Below, in pieces: positions 1-5,359 of a stretch of DNA of 5,382 bases. Made by a program: the position numbers and the translations under genes. The stretch is from CAZCWX01 sp964502465. GTDB lineage: Bacteria; Desulfobacterota; Binatia; Bin18. The notes beneath the pieces were generated by a model that was given only the letters and a program-made list of their open reading frames with translations, was not told the origin of the DNA and did no database searches. How positions within the stretch are numbered: the first letter of the stretch is position 1; every line of letters starts with the position of its first letter. Location: NCBI GenBank assembly GCA_964502465.1, contig CAZCWX010000130.1, forward strand, positions 1-5,382, written 5' to 3'.

Positions 1-378
1 AGCACTTTCTCCCGAATCGCTAAGGCCCGTTGGTAGAGCGGTTTGGCCTCGGCATACTGGCCCTGCCTGCGGTAGAGCCCTGCCAGGTTATTGAGGCTTG
101 AAGCCACATCAGGATGCTCAGGCCCCAGCACTTTCTCATAAATCGCTAAGGCCCGCTGGTAGAGCGGTTTGGCCTCGGCATACTGGCCCTGGCTGTCGTA
201 GAGCACTGCCAGGTTATTGAGGCTTAAAGCCACATCAGGATGCTCAGGCCCTAGCACTTTCTCCCGAATCGCTAAGGCCCGCTGGCAGAGGGATTTGGCT
301 TCGGCATAACGGGCGCGTTCGTGCAAATAGGATCCAGCCTGGTTGAGCAGGCGGGTAGCTTCGGGAAACTCGAGTTTC
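1..378 (-). repeat. Tandem 126-bp DNA repeats encoding 42-aa TPR units
   Basis: The block beginning AGCACTTTCT recurs at 1, 127 and 253, an exact 126-bp period that keeps frame and encodes one 42-aa TPR per unit. Units 1-126 and 127-252 differ at about ten positions by eye (roughly 92% identity). The unit starting at 253 matches closely for about 60 bases and then diverges, as expected for the array's first, older unit. The array continues beyond the left edge, so its copy number is unknown. Such high nucleotide identity points to recent duplication or gene conversion within the sensor array. Confidence 0.95.
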
Positions 379-2075
379 CAGCGATCAAGAAGTTCTACAC
401 ATGCTTGGGCATGTGGCAACAGACGTTCGCAGTGCGGCCAGGTTGCAACCTCCACACTCGGGAATGTCTCGTTGAGTGCTCGCACAACACGCTCCGCCCA
501 CAAACGTTGCGTGCTTGCGTCCATCCCGTCCTTCAGCACAGCCTGCACCAGGCGGTGGATGTCGTATGTCCGTGATGTGATATCCCGGCGGATAAGCGAA
601 TAGTGCATGAGCGGTTCAAAGACCTCGTCGAGTGCAAGTGGGTCAGCGTCAACATTGGCAAGAGTGGCAGAAAGAGCAGGGCCGAGTTCCACAGCTCCCA
701 GAGTGATGAGTTCGAGCGGGATTTTGTCTGGGTTCAGAAAGGCGCTGAAACGCAGCAGGTCGGCAGCAGCCGTGGAGACTTGCTCCACCTGTTCGAAATT
801 CAACGACCATGTGGTGGCCACCGACTGAGGATAGTGGCCAGTCACTGCTCTGGCTCTTTCTAGCAGCTCCAGACCGCGCTTGCGATAACTGGTCAGGTAG
901 TCCTGAAACCGGGCCTTCTTCGTCAAGATAAAGGCCCCGGCCTGTTCGAGGGCCAGCGGCAGGTAGCCGAGTTCGTGCGCGAGTTGTGCTGCTGCGTCCC
1001 TCTCCGCTGGGTCGTTCTCGTCGCGCCCCACGCGTTTGAACAGGAACTCAACCGCCTCCTCAGGCGGCATCTTCTCCAGCTCGACGGGCTGCGCGATACC
1101 GAGTGTGTCGAAGACCTGGGCTCGGGATGTCAACAGAATATGGCCTTTCGGATTAGGGGGAAAGAATGGTGTGACCGACTCCGGCTTATCAGCGTTGTCG
1201 CAAATGAGGAGCCAGTTGGAGTTGTTTTCCAGCCAGCCCTGTACAGCGTGAACAGTATCATTCTGGTTTTGGGCGTCCTTTTCCGGCAGGTCCAAAAGCT
1301 CTGCTATGTCTACAAAGCTGGCGACCAGTGCCAGTTCGGTAGCCGCACTTGACCAGAATACGGCCTTATAGTCGTTACGGTAGCGGTAGGCGTACTCGAC
1401 GGCCGTTTGCGTCTTGCCGATGCCACCAAGCCCGCTCAGCGCGGCTGCCCTGTATGAGGCGAGGGCCTCATGGATCTGTTCCAACACCTTCTCACGTCCC
1501 GTGAAAAATGAGTTATGAGAATGGGGGACGTTCCAGAGGGGAGTGAGAAGATCCTGTTTCCGCTCGCGGGGTGGCAGTTTCTTTAGTTTGCCAAGTTCCG
1601 GCTTCGAGATGTAGGGTTGATTGGTAAGGTAGCGGTAGAGGGCTTCGTAACCTTCTCCGGTATGAACCTCGTAGCGCGTCGCACCACGAAGCACAACCGG
1701 GATATGAACTGAATCGTCGGAAGAAAATAACACTGGGATAAACTTGGTATTATTAGCTTCGGTATCGTAAAGTTCTTGGGTAAGAATCGCTCCTTCCCAT
1801 TTCGCACCTAACCCCGTTCCTATTGTTTCTTTCCCTCTGAATCGACGCTCGTAGGTTTCAGTACACACCACAAAGACGAAGTCAGCATGCTCAATTTGGT
1901 TGATCGTCCACCGTGGCCATCCCTCGGGAGGTGATTCTTCATATTGATCAATATGACAATCAATTCCCTCGGCGCGGAGACGGCTGGCAAGGTCTAGCAC
2001 GCAGTCCATGTGCTCGCGTGAATCGTGGCTGTAACTGATGAAGACCTTTGGGTGATCAGGATTAAGAGAGGTCAT
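1..2075 (-). CDS. SEFIR-NB-ARC-TPR NLR-like receptor protein (C-terminus beyond window)
   Basis: This reads as one uninterrupted frame of 691 codons from the ATG at 2075 and is still open at position 1, so the C-terminus lies outside the window. Residues 9-150 form a SEFIR domain (TIR-related): FISYSHDS at 12-19, DQYEESPPEGWPRW at 43-56 and FVFVVCTETYERRF at 66-79. Residues about 190-510 form an NB-ARC STAND NTPase: P-loop GLGGIGKT at 215-222, Walker B strand WLLICDNAD at 288-296, sensor-like LLTSRAQ at 314-320, the GLPL-equivalent GYLPLALEQA at 370-379, and YDIHRLVQ at 504-511, whose His507 matches the MHD histidine. TPRs of 42 aa with the GPEHPDVA signature follow from about residue 575. 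By analogy with STAND receptors, the TPRs would sense a ligand, ADP/ATP exchange would drive oligomerisation, and SEFIR would act as effector; some bacterial SEFIR and TIR domains are NAD-consuming. The ligand and enzymatic activity cannot be read here. An anti-phage or signalling role is inference. Confidence 0.93.
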   Translation of the reverse strand, partial: MTSLNPDHPKVFISYSHDSREHMDCVLDLASRLRAEGIDCHIDQYEESPPEGWPRWTINQIEHADFVFVVCTETYERRFRGKETIGTGLGAKWEGAILTQELYDTEANNTKFIPVLFSSDDSVHIPVVLRGATRYEVHTGEGYEALYRYLTNQPYISKPELGKLKKLPPRERKQDLLTPLWNVPHSHNSFFTGREKVLEQIHEALASYRAAALSGLGGIGKTQTAVEYAYRYRNDYKAVFWSSAATELALVASFVDIAELLDLPEKDAQNQNDTVHAVQGWLENNSNWLLICDNADKPESVTPFFPPNPKGHILLTSRAQVFDTLGIAQPVELEKMPPEEAVEFLFKRVGRDENDPAERDAAAQLAHELGYLPLALEQAGAFILTKKARFQDYLTSYRKRGLELLERARAVTGHYPQSVATTWSLNFEQVEQVSTAAADLLRFSAFLNPDKIPLELITLGAVELGPALSATLANVDADPLALDEVFEPLMHYSLIRRDITSRTYDIHRLVQAVLKDGMDASTQRLWAERVVRALNETFPSVEVATWPHCERLLPHAQACVELLDRWKLEFPEATRLLNQAGSYLHERARYAEAKSLCQRALAIREKVLGPEHPDVALSLNNLAVLYDSQGQYAEAKPLYQRALAIYEKVLGPEHPDVASSLNNLAGLYRRQGQYAEAKPLYQRALAIREKV

Positions 2076-2081
2076 TGACGT

Positions 2082-2086
2082 ACCTC
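2082..2086 (-). promoter_or_regulatory. Ribosome binding site of the SEFIR-NB-ARC-TPR gene
   Basis: On the minus strand the sequence reads GAGGT, then six bases, then the ATG at 2075. This supports the chosen start. The protein then begins only about ten residues before the first SEFIR strand, which is normal for an N-terminal SEFIR domain. Confidence 0.6.
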
Positions 2087-2100
2087 ACGCAGCTCTTCCA

Positions 2101-2204
2101 CACGGCGATGAATCGCCGTGCTACACACCAGCGCCCCATCAATGGGGCTTGAAAGCCGGATTCATCCGGCGCCGTTCTGTAGCGCGGGCACTTCATGCCC
2201 GCGC
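2101..2204. repeat. Cluster of four GC-rich hairpins, a BIME-like composite palindromic element
   Basis: Four palindromes follow one another: H1 2101-2120 (CACGGCGAT/ATCGCCGTG), H2 2133-2148 (GCCCCAT/ATGGGGC), H3 2155-2170 (GCCGGAT/ATCCGGC) and H4 2182-2204 (GCGCGGGCA/TGCCCGCGC). H1 and H4 are inverted copies of one element: read outward, each is a GC stem around an ATGAA loop followed by YGCTACA. The GCTACA at 2120-2125 and TGTAGC at 2178-2183 face each other and enclose H2 and H3. The H1 and H3 loops share GATGAATC/GATTCATC although their stems differ, so pairing is kept while sequence changes. This resembles REP/BIME elements, which are mobilised by a RAYT transposase supplied elsewhere. 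As RNA, the cluster would form a structured leader of the downstream gene. Confidence 0.85.
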
Positions 2205-2219
2205 ACAAAAGCGCAATTC

Positions 2220-2233
2220 CTGCCCGGGGGCAG
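2220..2233. repeat. Short GC hairpin next to the candidate promoter
   Basis: CTGCC at 2220-2224 pairs with GGCAG at 2229-2233 around a CGGG loop. It overlaps the downstream edge of the candidate -10 box and would lie around the transcription start. It lacks the ATGAA-type loop of the neighbouring cluster, so it is probably not the same element. An operator role is possible but unsupported. Confidence 0.45.
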
Positions 2234-2240
2234 TATACCA
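2232..2240 (-). promoter_or_regulatory. Candidate extended -10 promoter for the SEFIR-NB-ARC-TPR gene
   Basis: The minus strand reads TGGTATACT, an extended -10 (TGn followed by TATACT, five of six matches to TATAAT). No good -35 hexamer sits 16-18 bases upstream, which an extended -10 can tolerate. Transcription starting near 2225 would give a leader of about 150 nt containing all four cluster hairpins before the ATG at 2075. The call rests on the motif and its position between the upstream terminator and the gene. Confidence 0.4.
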
Positions 2241-2303
2241 TCTTTTGGTCGGCAGTCCTGTTACCGATTGCGTTCGTCACATCTCATTAGGAGGCCTCAA
2301 ATA

Positions 2304-2384
2304 ATGTGCTACTTCTTCCGAAGTCAGGACTTGGGCTCAGCAAAAAAGGGCAGGCGGACGACCTGCCAGTGTCCGTTTAACTGA
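2304..2384 (+). CDS. Doubtful 26-aa small ORF with a strong Shine-Dalgarno
   Basis: AGGAGG at 2289-2294 lies nine bases before the ATG at 2304, which opens a 26-codon frame ending in TGA at 2382-2384. The peptide starts MCYFFRSQDL and has three cysteines (one at residue 2, two in CQC near the end) and a basic KKGRR patch. I recognise no family. Against it: the AGGAGG is part of the palindrome GAGGCCTC, the reading frame runs through the terminator of the opposing gene, and no plus-strand promoter is evident. It is the only plus-strand ORF in the window with a convincing ribosome binding site. Confidence 0.2.
   Translation: MCYFFRSQDLGSAKKGRRTTCQCPFN
2342..2367 (-). terminator. Rho-independent terminator after the NTF2-like gene
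   Basis: On the minus strand GGCAGG (2367-2362) pairs with CCTGCC (2354-2349) around a seven-base loop, then one C and six Ts. It begins nine bases after the stop codon of the NTF2-like gene. It closes that transcription unit and separates it from the SEFIR-NB-ARC-TPR gene downstream, which implies that gene has its own promoter. Confidence 0.9.
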
Positions 2385-2778
2385 ACAGCACCTCTTTGGC
2401 GTAGAGCGTATCGACGTACTCGCGCACCGCCTGGATCTTGCCGTCCTTCACCTCAAACATGACGTGATAGTAGTTCTCGTAGGGTTTCCCTTTAGCACTC
2501 TTGCCGCGGGCCACCCACTCTACGGCGACACAATCTCCTTCAGCAATCGTATTGCGCACCTGAATGGACAGGCTACGCGGCTCAAACAGTGGCACAGCCT
2601 TGCCAAAGAAGTCATCAAAGATGGCTTGCTTGCCGCGGTGGGTACCTGATACCGGCAATGAGCCAGGCAGCCACCAGGTAGCATCGTCGGCCAGCGCTGC
2701 TTTGACCCCATCAAGATTGCCACTGGCCAGGGCTTCGACGAAGCCGAGCACGACGTTTTTGTTTTCCGTGGTTCCCAT
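2377..2778 (-). CDS. NTF2/SnoaL-like fold protein (nuclear transport factor 2 family)
   Basis: This 133-aa protein has the usual length of a stand-alone SnoaL-like domain. The N-terminal helix (NKNVVLGFVEALASGNLDGVKAALADDATWW, residues 7-36) is the family's standard opening. It is followed by HRGKQAIFDDFFG (47-59), a strand VAVEWVARGKS (84-94), then YENYYHVMFEVKDGKIQAVREYVDT (100-124), the conserved closing sheet with the N-x-x-H-x-F-x-V-x-D-G-K-I pattern. The fold makes a cone-shaped pocket used by ketosteroid isomerase-, limonene epoxide hydrolase- and polyketide cyclase-type enzymes, and also by non-catalytic ligand binders. No residue set here fixes a reaction or substrate. It is probably cytoplasmic: there is no signal peptide or membrane segment. 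It lies 105 bases downstream of the TPR gene on the same strand with no terminator between them, so co-transcription is likely. A weak TTGCCA -35-like hexamer at 2861-2856 leaves room for its own promoter. Confidence 0.9.
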   Translation of the reverse strand: MGTTENKNVVLGFVEALASGNLDGVKAALADDATWWLPGSLPVSGTHRGKQAIFDDFFGKAVPLFEPRSLSIQVRNTIAEGDCVAVEWVARGKSAKGKPYENYYHVMFEVKDGKIQAVREYVDTLYAKEVLFS

Positions 2779-2783
2779 AAGAC

Positions 2784-2790
2784 ACCTCCT
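2784..2790 (-). promoter_or_regulatory. Strong ribosome binding site of the NTF2-like gene
   Basis: The minus strand reads AGGAGGT, then five bases, then the ATG at 2778. This near-perfect anti-16S match fixes the start and suggests much better initiation than for the two upstream genes, which lack good sites. Confidence 0.85.
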
Positions 2791-2883
2791 TTTGTTTTTC
2801 CGACCGACGTCCTCAGAACACTCTCTCTTCTCTACTACTCCCCTTGCTCCTGCTTTGGCAAGGCTTGCAGCCGGTTGTGCAGA

Positions 2884-4767
2884 TCACCTTATCGGTCTTT
2901 CCTGGGGGTGCTTGGCGCGAATCTCTTGGGCGCGAGCTTCTAATTCTGTTGCTTCGGTCTCTCTGTTTGTCTTTCGTAGCAAAGCGGCGTAGTTCTCTAA
3001 ACCAATAGCCATATTGGGATGGTCCGAGCCGAGGGTTTGTTCTGCAATAGCCAAGGCACGGTTGTAGTACCGCTCAGCTTCGACAAATCTACCCTGGACA
3101 ACATACAGAATAGCCATGTCATTCAGGTTCTGGCTGACATCCGGGTGGTTGGGTCCCAGCGCTTTCTCTCTGATTATCAAGGCGCGATGGAGTAGCGGTT
3201 CCGCCTCAGTGTACCTACCCTGAGCGTTGTAGAGTGCGGCCAATCTGTTGAGGCTCTGGCCCACGTCGGGGTGGTCCAGTCCTAGTATGTTCTCTCGAAT
3301 CGCCAAGGCTTTCTTGAAGAGTGACTCAGCATCTGCGTATCTATCTTGGGCGTTATAGAGTACAGCCAGGTTGTGAAGACCAGCAGCCACAGCTGGGTGA
3401 TCCGGCCCCAGTGTTTTTTCTAAAATGGCCAGCACTCTCCGGAAGAGTTGCTCGGCTTTGAAGTATTTACCTTCGGCTTGGTAGACCAGCGCTAGGTTGT
3501 TAAGACTGGTAGCAACATCCGGGTGATCCGGTCCCAGTGCCTGCTCTCGAATACTCAGTGCTCGTTGGAGAAGCGGTTCAGCTTGTGCATACTTGCCCTG
3601 AGTACTATAGACCACACCCAAGTTGTTCAAACATGGACCCACCTGCACGTGGTTTGGTCCTAGAGTTCTTTCTACAGTAGAGAGTGCTTGTAGGAAAAGA
3701 CCCTCTGCTTCAGCATACCTCCCTTCCTTGTGGTAGAGTCCCGCCAAATTATTGAGAACAGTGACAAAGTACGGATGGTTATCTCCTAACGCTTTGCGAT
3801 AGATCTCCAGCGTCCGTAGCAGAGACGATTCTGCTTCAGCATAGCGACCCTGAGAAAGATAAAGTACTGCCAGTTCATTAAGGGTTTGAGCGACATCTAG
3901 ATGGTCGGAACCCAACATCTTTTGTCTAATCGCTAGCGACTGCACAAAGAGCGATTCGGCTTCGCTCAGGTTACCAAGGGCTCGGAGGACAAGAGCTCGC
4001 AAGTGCAAGATGGTTGCTTTGTCCGGAGTATCATCAAGTTTTTCCAAACTTCTCTTCACCTGATCTAATAAGTTTAACGCTTCACTAAAGCGACCGGCGT
4101 TATAGAGGTCATAAATGAGAGGAGAAAGAACGGAATGGGTCAGAGATTCGATCGTGCGATTTTCAGCCAGTCCCTCGTCGAGCAATCGCTGAAGTATACG
4201 GGTACGACGGTCACGGGATTCAGGCGTATCACCAGGCGCGACAGGACGGCCCGTGTCCAACGACATCGTGCTTTCAGGTTTGGTAACATCCTCAATAGGA
4301 TCCAGGGAATAATAATGGGCGCGCCACGTCCACAGGTTCAGAGCGCGGGCGCGTATCAAGTCAATGAGGTAAGCAGGGAGCAGGAAAACAATGACCACCC
4401 CCAAGCTCGCAAGACGTTCGCGACCCAGGTTGAGTGCTTCAATGGTTTTTGGGTCCGCGTCAATCCAGTGCTCCACGCCATCGACAAAAAGGATTTCGGG
4501 CTGGGTGGATTGAAGATCTTCAAGAAACTGGCGCAGGATACCGTGAGGCGGCGGACCAGGTTGGAATGCCGCGAAATCAACAACGGCAAAGGATCTGTGC
4601 AAGCCGTCGGCCATAAGTTGTTCCGGCAACTGACGCCTTTGGACGGGCGAGTTGAGCTGGACGAAGAAGAGCTCACCTGGTGCGGCATCGCGCAAAGCGA
4701 GGAACAGGCGCGGATAGTCGGCTGCAAACGCCCTCCCAGGCGATAGCTGACTTGAAGAAGTCTTCAT
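2884..4767 (-). CDS. TPR protein with N-terminal ATPase-like module lacking a P-loop
   Basis: The protein has 627 aa from the ATG at 4767. The frame stays open upstream to an ATG at 4941, but that 58-codon extension overlaps the Walker A gene and looks like a shadow. Residues 14-155 form a mixed alpha/beta module: FAADYPRLFLALRDAAPGEL at 14-33, a Walker B-like strand PEILFVDGVEHW at 90-101, NLGRERLASLGVVIVFLLP at 113-131 and LNLWTWR at 143-149. This layout resembles N-terminal regions of other bacterial TPR proteins; no GxxxxGKS is present. From about residue 215 to 610 run eight 42-aa kinesin-light-chain-type TPRs, marked by LGSDHLDVA, LGPDHPDVA and similar signatures, likely a protein- or peptide-binding superhelix. 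No membrane segment is convincing; the VVIVFLLP strand fits a buried beta strand. No Shine-Dalgarno precedes the start, so translation probably depends on the upstream ORF, whose stop lies one base away. Ligand and function are unknown. Confidence 0.88.
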   Translation of the reverse strand: MKTSSSQLSPGRAFAADYPRLFLALRDAAPGELFFVQLNSPVQRRQLPEQLMADGLHRSFAVVDFAAFQPGPPPHGILRQFLEDLQSTQPEILFVDGVEHWIDADPKTIEALNLGRERLASLGVVIVFLLPAYLIDLIRARALNLWTWRAHYYSLDPIEDVTKPESTMSLDTGRPVAPGDTPESRDRRTRILQRLLDEGLAENRTIESLTHSVLSPLIYDLYNAGRFSEALNLLDQVKRSLEKLDDTPDKATILHLRALVLRALGNLSEAESLFVQSLAIRQKMLGSDHLDVAQTLNELAVLYLSQGRYAEAESSLLRTLEIYRKALGDNHPYFVTVLNNLAGLYHKEGRYAEAEGLFLQALSTVERTLGPNHVQVGPCLNNLGVVYSTQGKYAQAEPLLQRALSIREQALGPDHPDVATSLNNLALVYQAEGKYFKAEQLFRRVLAILEKTLGPDHPAVAAGLHNLAVLYNAQDRYADAESLFKKALAIRENILGLDHPDVGQSLNRLAALYNAQGRYTEAEPLLHRALIIREKALGPNHPDVSQNLNDMAILYVVQGRFVEAERYYNRALAIAEQTLGSDHPNMAIGLENYAALLRKTNRETEATELEARAQEIRAKHPQERPIR

Positions 4768-4771
4768 ATCA
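4765..4771 (-). promoter_or_regulatory. Stop/start junction TGATATG suggesting translational coupling
   Basis: The stop codon of the P-loop ORF (4771-4769) is separated by one base from the ATG of the TPR gene (4767-4765). No Shine-Dalgarno stands at a working distance; the nearest purine patch, AAAGG, is 14 bases upstream. This is typical of termination-reinitiation coupling, which would tie the amount of the TPR protein to that of the P-loop protein. Confidence 0.6.
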
Positions 4772-5170
4772 GCGGCGTCGGCCTTTGCGGGAACTGGGGG
4801 GCTTGGTCTTCTTAGTTTCCCGCGCTTTTTGCTCGGCACAAAAGAACAGGAGCTGGCGATAATCAACGGTGGGGAGTGAATAGCGGTCACCAATGCGGGC
4901 GATGACGATATCATAGAGATCTTCAATAGCTCGTTTGACACGGAAAAGCTCTGTAGACTTTCCCGAGCCAGAATGGCCCGCGAACAGCGCTTTTATTGGA
5001 TCAGGTTGAGTAGAGGCTTCGCGTAATTGCTCTACGAGCTTCAATACTGCCCTACTTCCCCGTGCCTCTTCCGTATCCACCCACATATGCCAGGTGGATT
5101 CGTCTAGCGGTTTGGGGCTCGCGAATTGTGAAATTTCGGAGAGCTGAGTTGCTTTGCGGTTTGTGCTCAT
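4769..5170 (-). CDS. Short P-loop ATPase N-terminal domain, truncated or frameshifted
   Basis: The ORF encodes 133 aa. Walker A is GHSGSGKST at residues 65-73, preceded by strand IKALFA and followed by ELFRVKRAIED, the usual strand-loop-helix of AAA/STAND-type ATPases. IVIARIGDRYSLPTVDYRQLLFFCAEQ at 88-114 matches the segment that follows the P-loop helix in larger bacterial ATPases of the GHxGSGKSTEL type. After residue 117 the chain turns into a basic tail, TKKTKPPSSRKGRRR, and stops, with no Walker B, sensor or lid. Families of this kind usually continue for at least 200 more residues, so ATP hydrolysis by this product alone is doubtful. Losing one C from the run at 4796-4801 would fuse it in frame to the TPR protein. 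It could be a genuine small subunit, a remnant of an internal deletion, or half of a frameshifted gene. An AAGG sits 12 bases before the ATG, a weak, distant Shine-Dalgarno. Confidence 0.75.
   Translation of the reverse strand: MSTNRKATQLSEISQFASPKPLDESTWHMWVDTEEARGSRAVLKLVEQLREASTQPDPIKALFAGHSGSGKSTELFRVKRAIEDLYDIVIARIGDRYSLPTVDYRQLLFFCAEQKARETKKTKPPSSRKGRRR
4796..4801 (-). other. C6 homopolymer, possible frameshift point between the P-loop and TPR ORFs
   Basis: The P-loop frame reads AAG CCC CCC AGT here. With one base skipped, or five Cs instead of six, translation continues AAG CCC CCA GTT CCC GCA, giving a K-P-P-V-P-A-K-A-D-A-A-D linker straight into the TPR protein. The joined product would be 761 aa. 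The linker is rich in Ala, Pro and Lys and would be plausible between two domains. Confidence 0.5.
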
Positions 5171-5243
5171 GCAAAGAAGTTACCTTTTATATGAACCGGC
5201 AGCCTAGTGTATATCCAAGGGACACGTTGTGCATCCCTAGTAG

Positions 5244-5265
5244 GGGCGGCCCTGTGTGGCTGCCC
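5244..5265. repeat. Interspersed palindromic repeat, GGGCGGCC type
   Basis: GGGCGGCC at 5244-5251 pairs with GGCTGCCC at 5258-5265 (one G-U pair) around the loop CTGTGT. With the preceding TAGG it has the look of the GTAGGGGC-type interspersed hairpins common in intergenic DNA of large-genome bacteria. It lies about 75 bases upstream of the P-loop gene. Confidence 0.7.
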
Positions 5266-5272
5266 TGTTTTC

Positions 5273-5294
5273 GTAGGGGCATGACGTGCCTTAC
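5273..5294. repeat. Second GTAGGGGC-type palindrome
   Basis: GTAGGGGCA at 5273-5281 and TGCCTTAC at 5287-5294 form an imperfect hairpin with one bulged G and one G-U pair around TGACG. It starts with the same TAGGGGC motif as the hairpin at 5241-5265, so the two are tandem members of one repeat family. Confidence 0.65.
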
Positions 5295-5334
5295 ATATTG
5301 ACCCAGGACCATGGGATGTCTTTGTTGGCTCATG

Positions 5335-5359
5335 TCCAGAATTTGTGCAAATTCCTGGA
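5335..5359. repeat. AT-centred palindrome joined to the edge REP-like hairpin
   Basis: TCCAG (5335-5339) pairs with CTGGA (5355-5359), and AATTTG (5340-5345) with CAAATT (5348-5353), leaving a TG loop and one bulged C: an 11-bp stem. It shares its last base with the adjacent GC hairpin, so the two are probably parts of one repeat element. Confidence 0.65.

Noticed and set aside
975..1352. 125-codon open frame on the plus strand
   Set aside because: It is antisense to the NB-ARC core, where the minus frame has P-loop, Walker B and GLPL-type motifs in correct order.
2101..2204. CRISPR array or tRNA in the hairpin cluster
   Set aside because: The repeats are not direct repeats with unique spacers of regular length, and no cloverleaf with T-loop and acceptor pairing can be drawn.
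2062..2280. 72-codon minus-strand ORF upstream of the receptor gene
   Set aside because: Its codons are mostly the hairpin cluster; it has no family resemblance and overlaps the well-supported start at 2075.
2118..2280. Longer version of the plus-strand ORF starting at 2118
   Set aside because: It runs through the palindromic repeats and has no Shine-Dalgarno; only the internal ATG at 2304 has one, and even that is doubtful.
2814..2847. Purine-rich tract before the NTF2-like gene as a regulatory element
   Set aside because: It is a simple A/G bias on one strand without symmetry or a recognisable site; the Shine-Dalgarno that matters lies nearer the ATG.
4135..4746. 203-codon open frame on the plus strand
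   Set aside because: It is antisense to the ATPase-like module and linker of the TPR gene, has no ribosome binding site, and its translation shows no recognisable domain. The minus frame carries family signatures throughout.
4768..4941. Upstream ATG at 4941 as start of the TPR gene
   Set aside because: The 58-residue extension is low-complexity (Ser/Pro/Lys-rich) and overlaps the P-loop ORF in another frame, while the overlapping segment of that ORF shows conserved residues such as VDYRQLLFFCAEQ.
5208..5213. TATACA as a -10 box for the P-loop gene (minus strand)
   Set aside because: It matches TATAAT at only four of six bases, and no acceptable -35 lies 16-18 bases upstream. A later TATAAA at 5184-5190 sits too close to the start codon.
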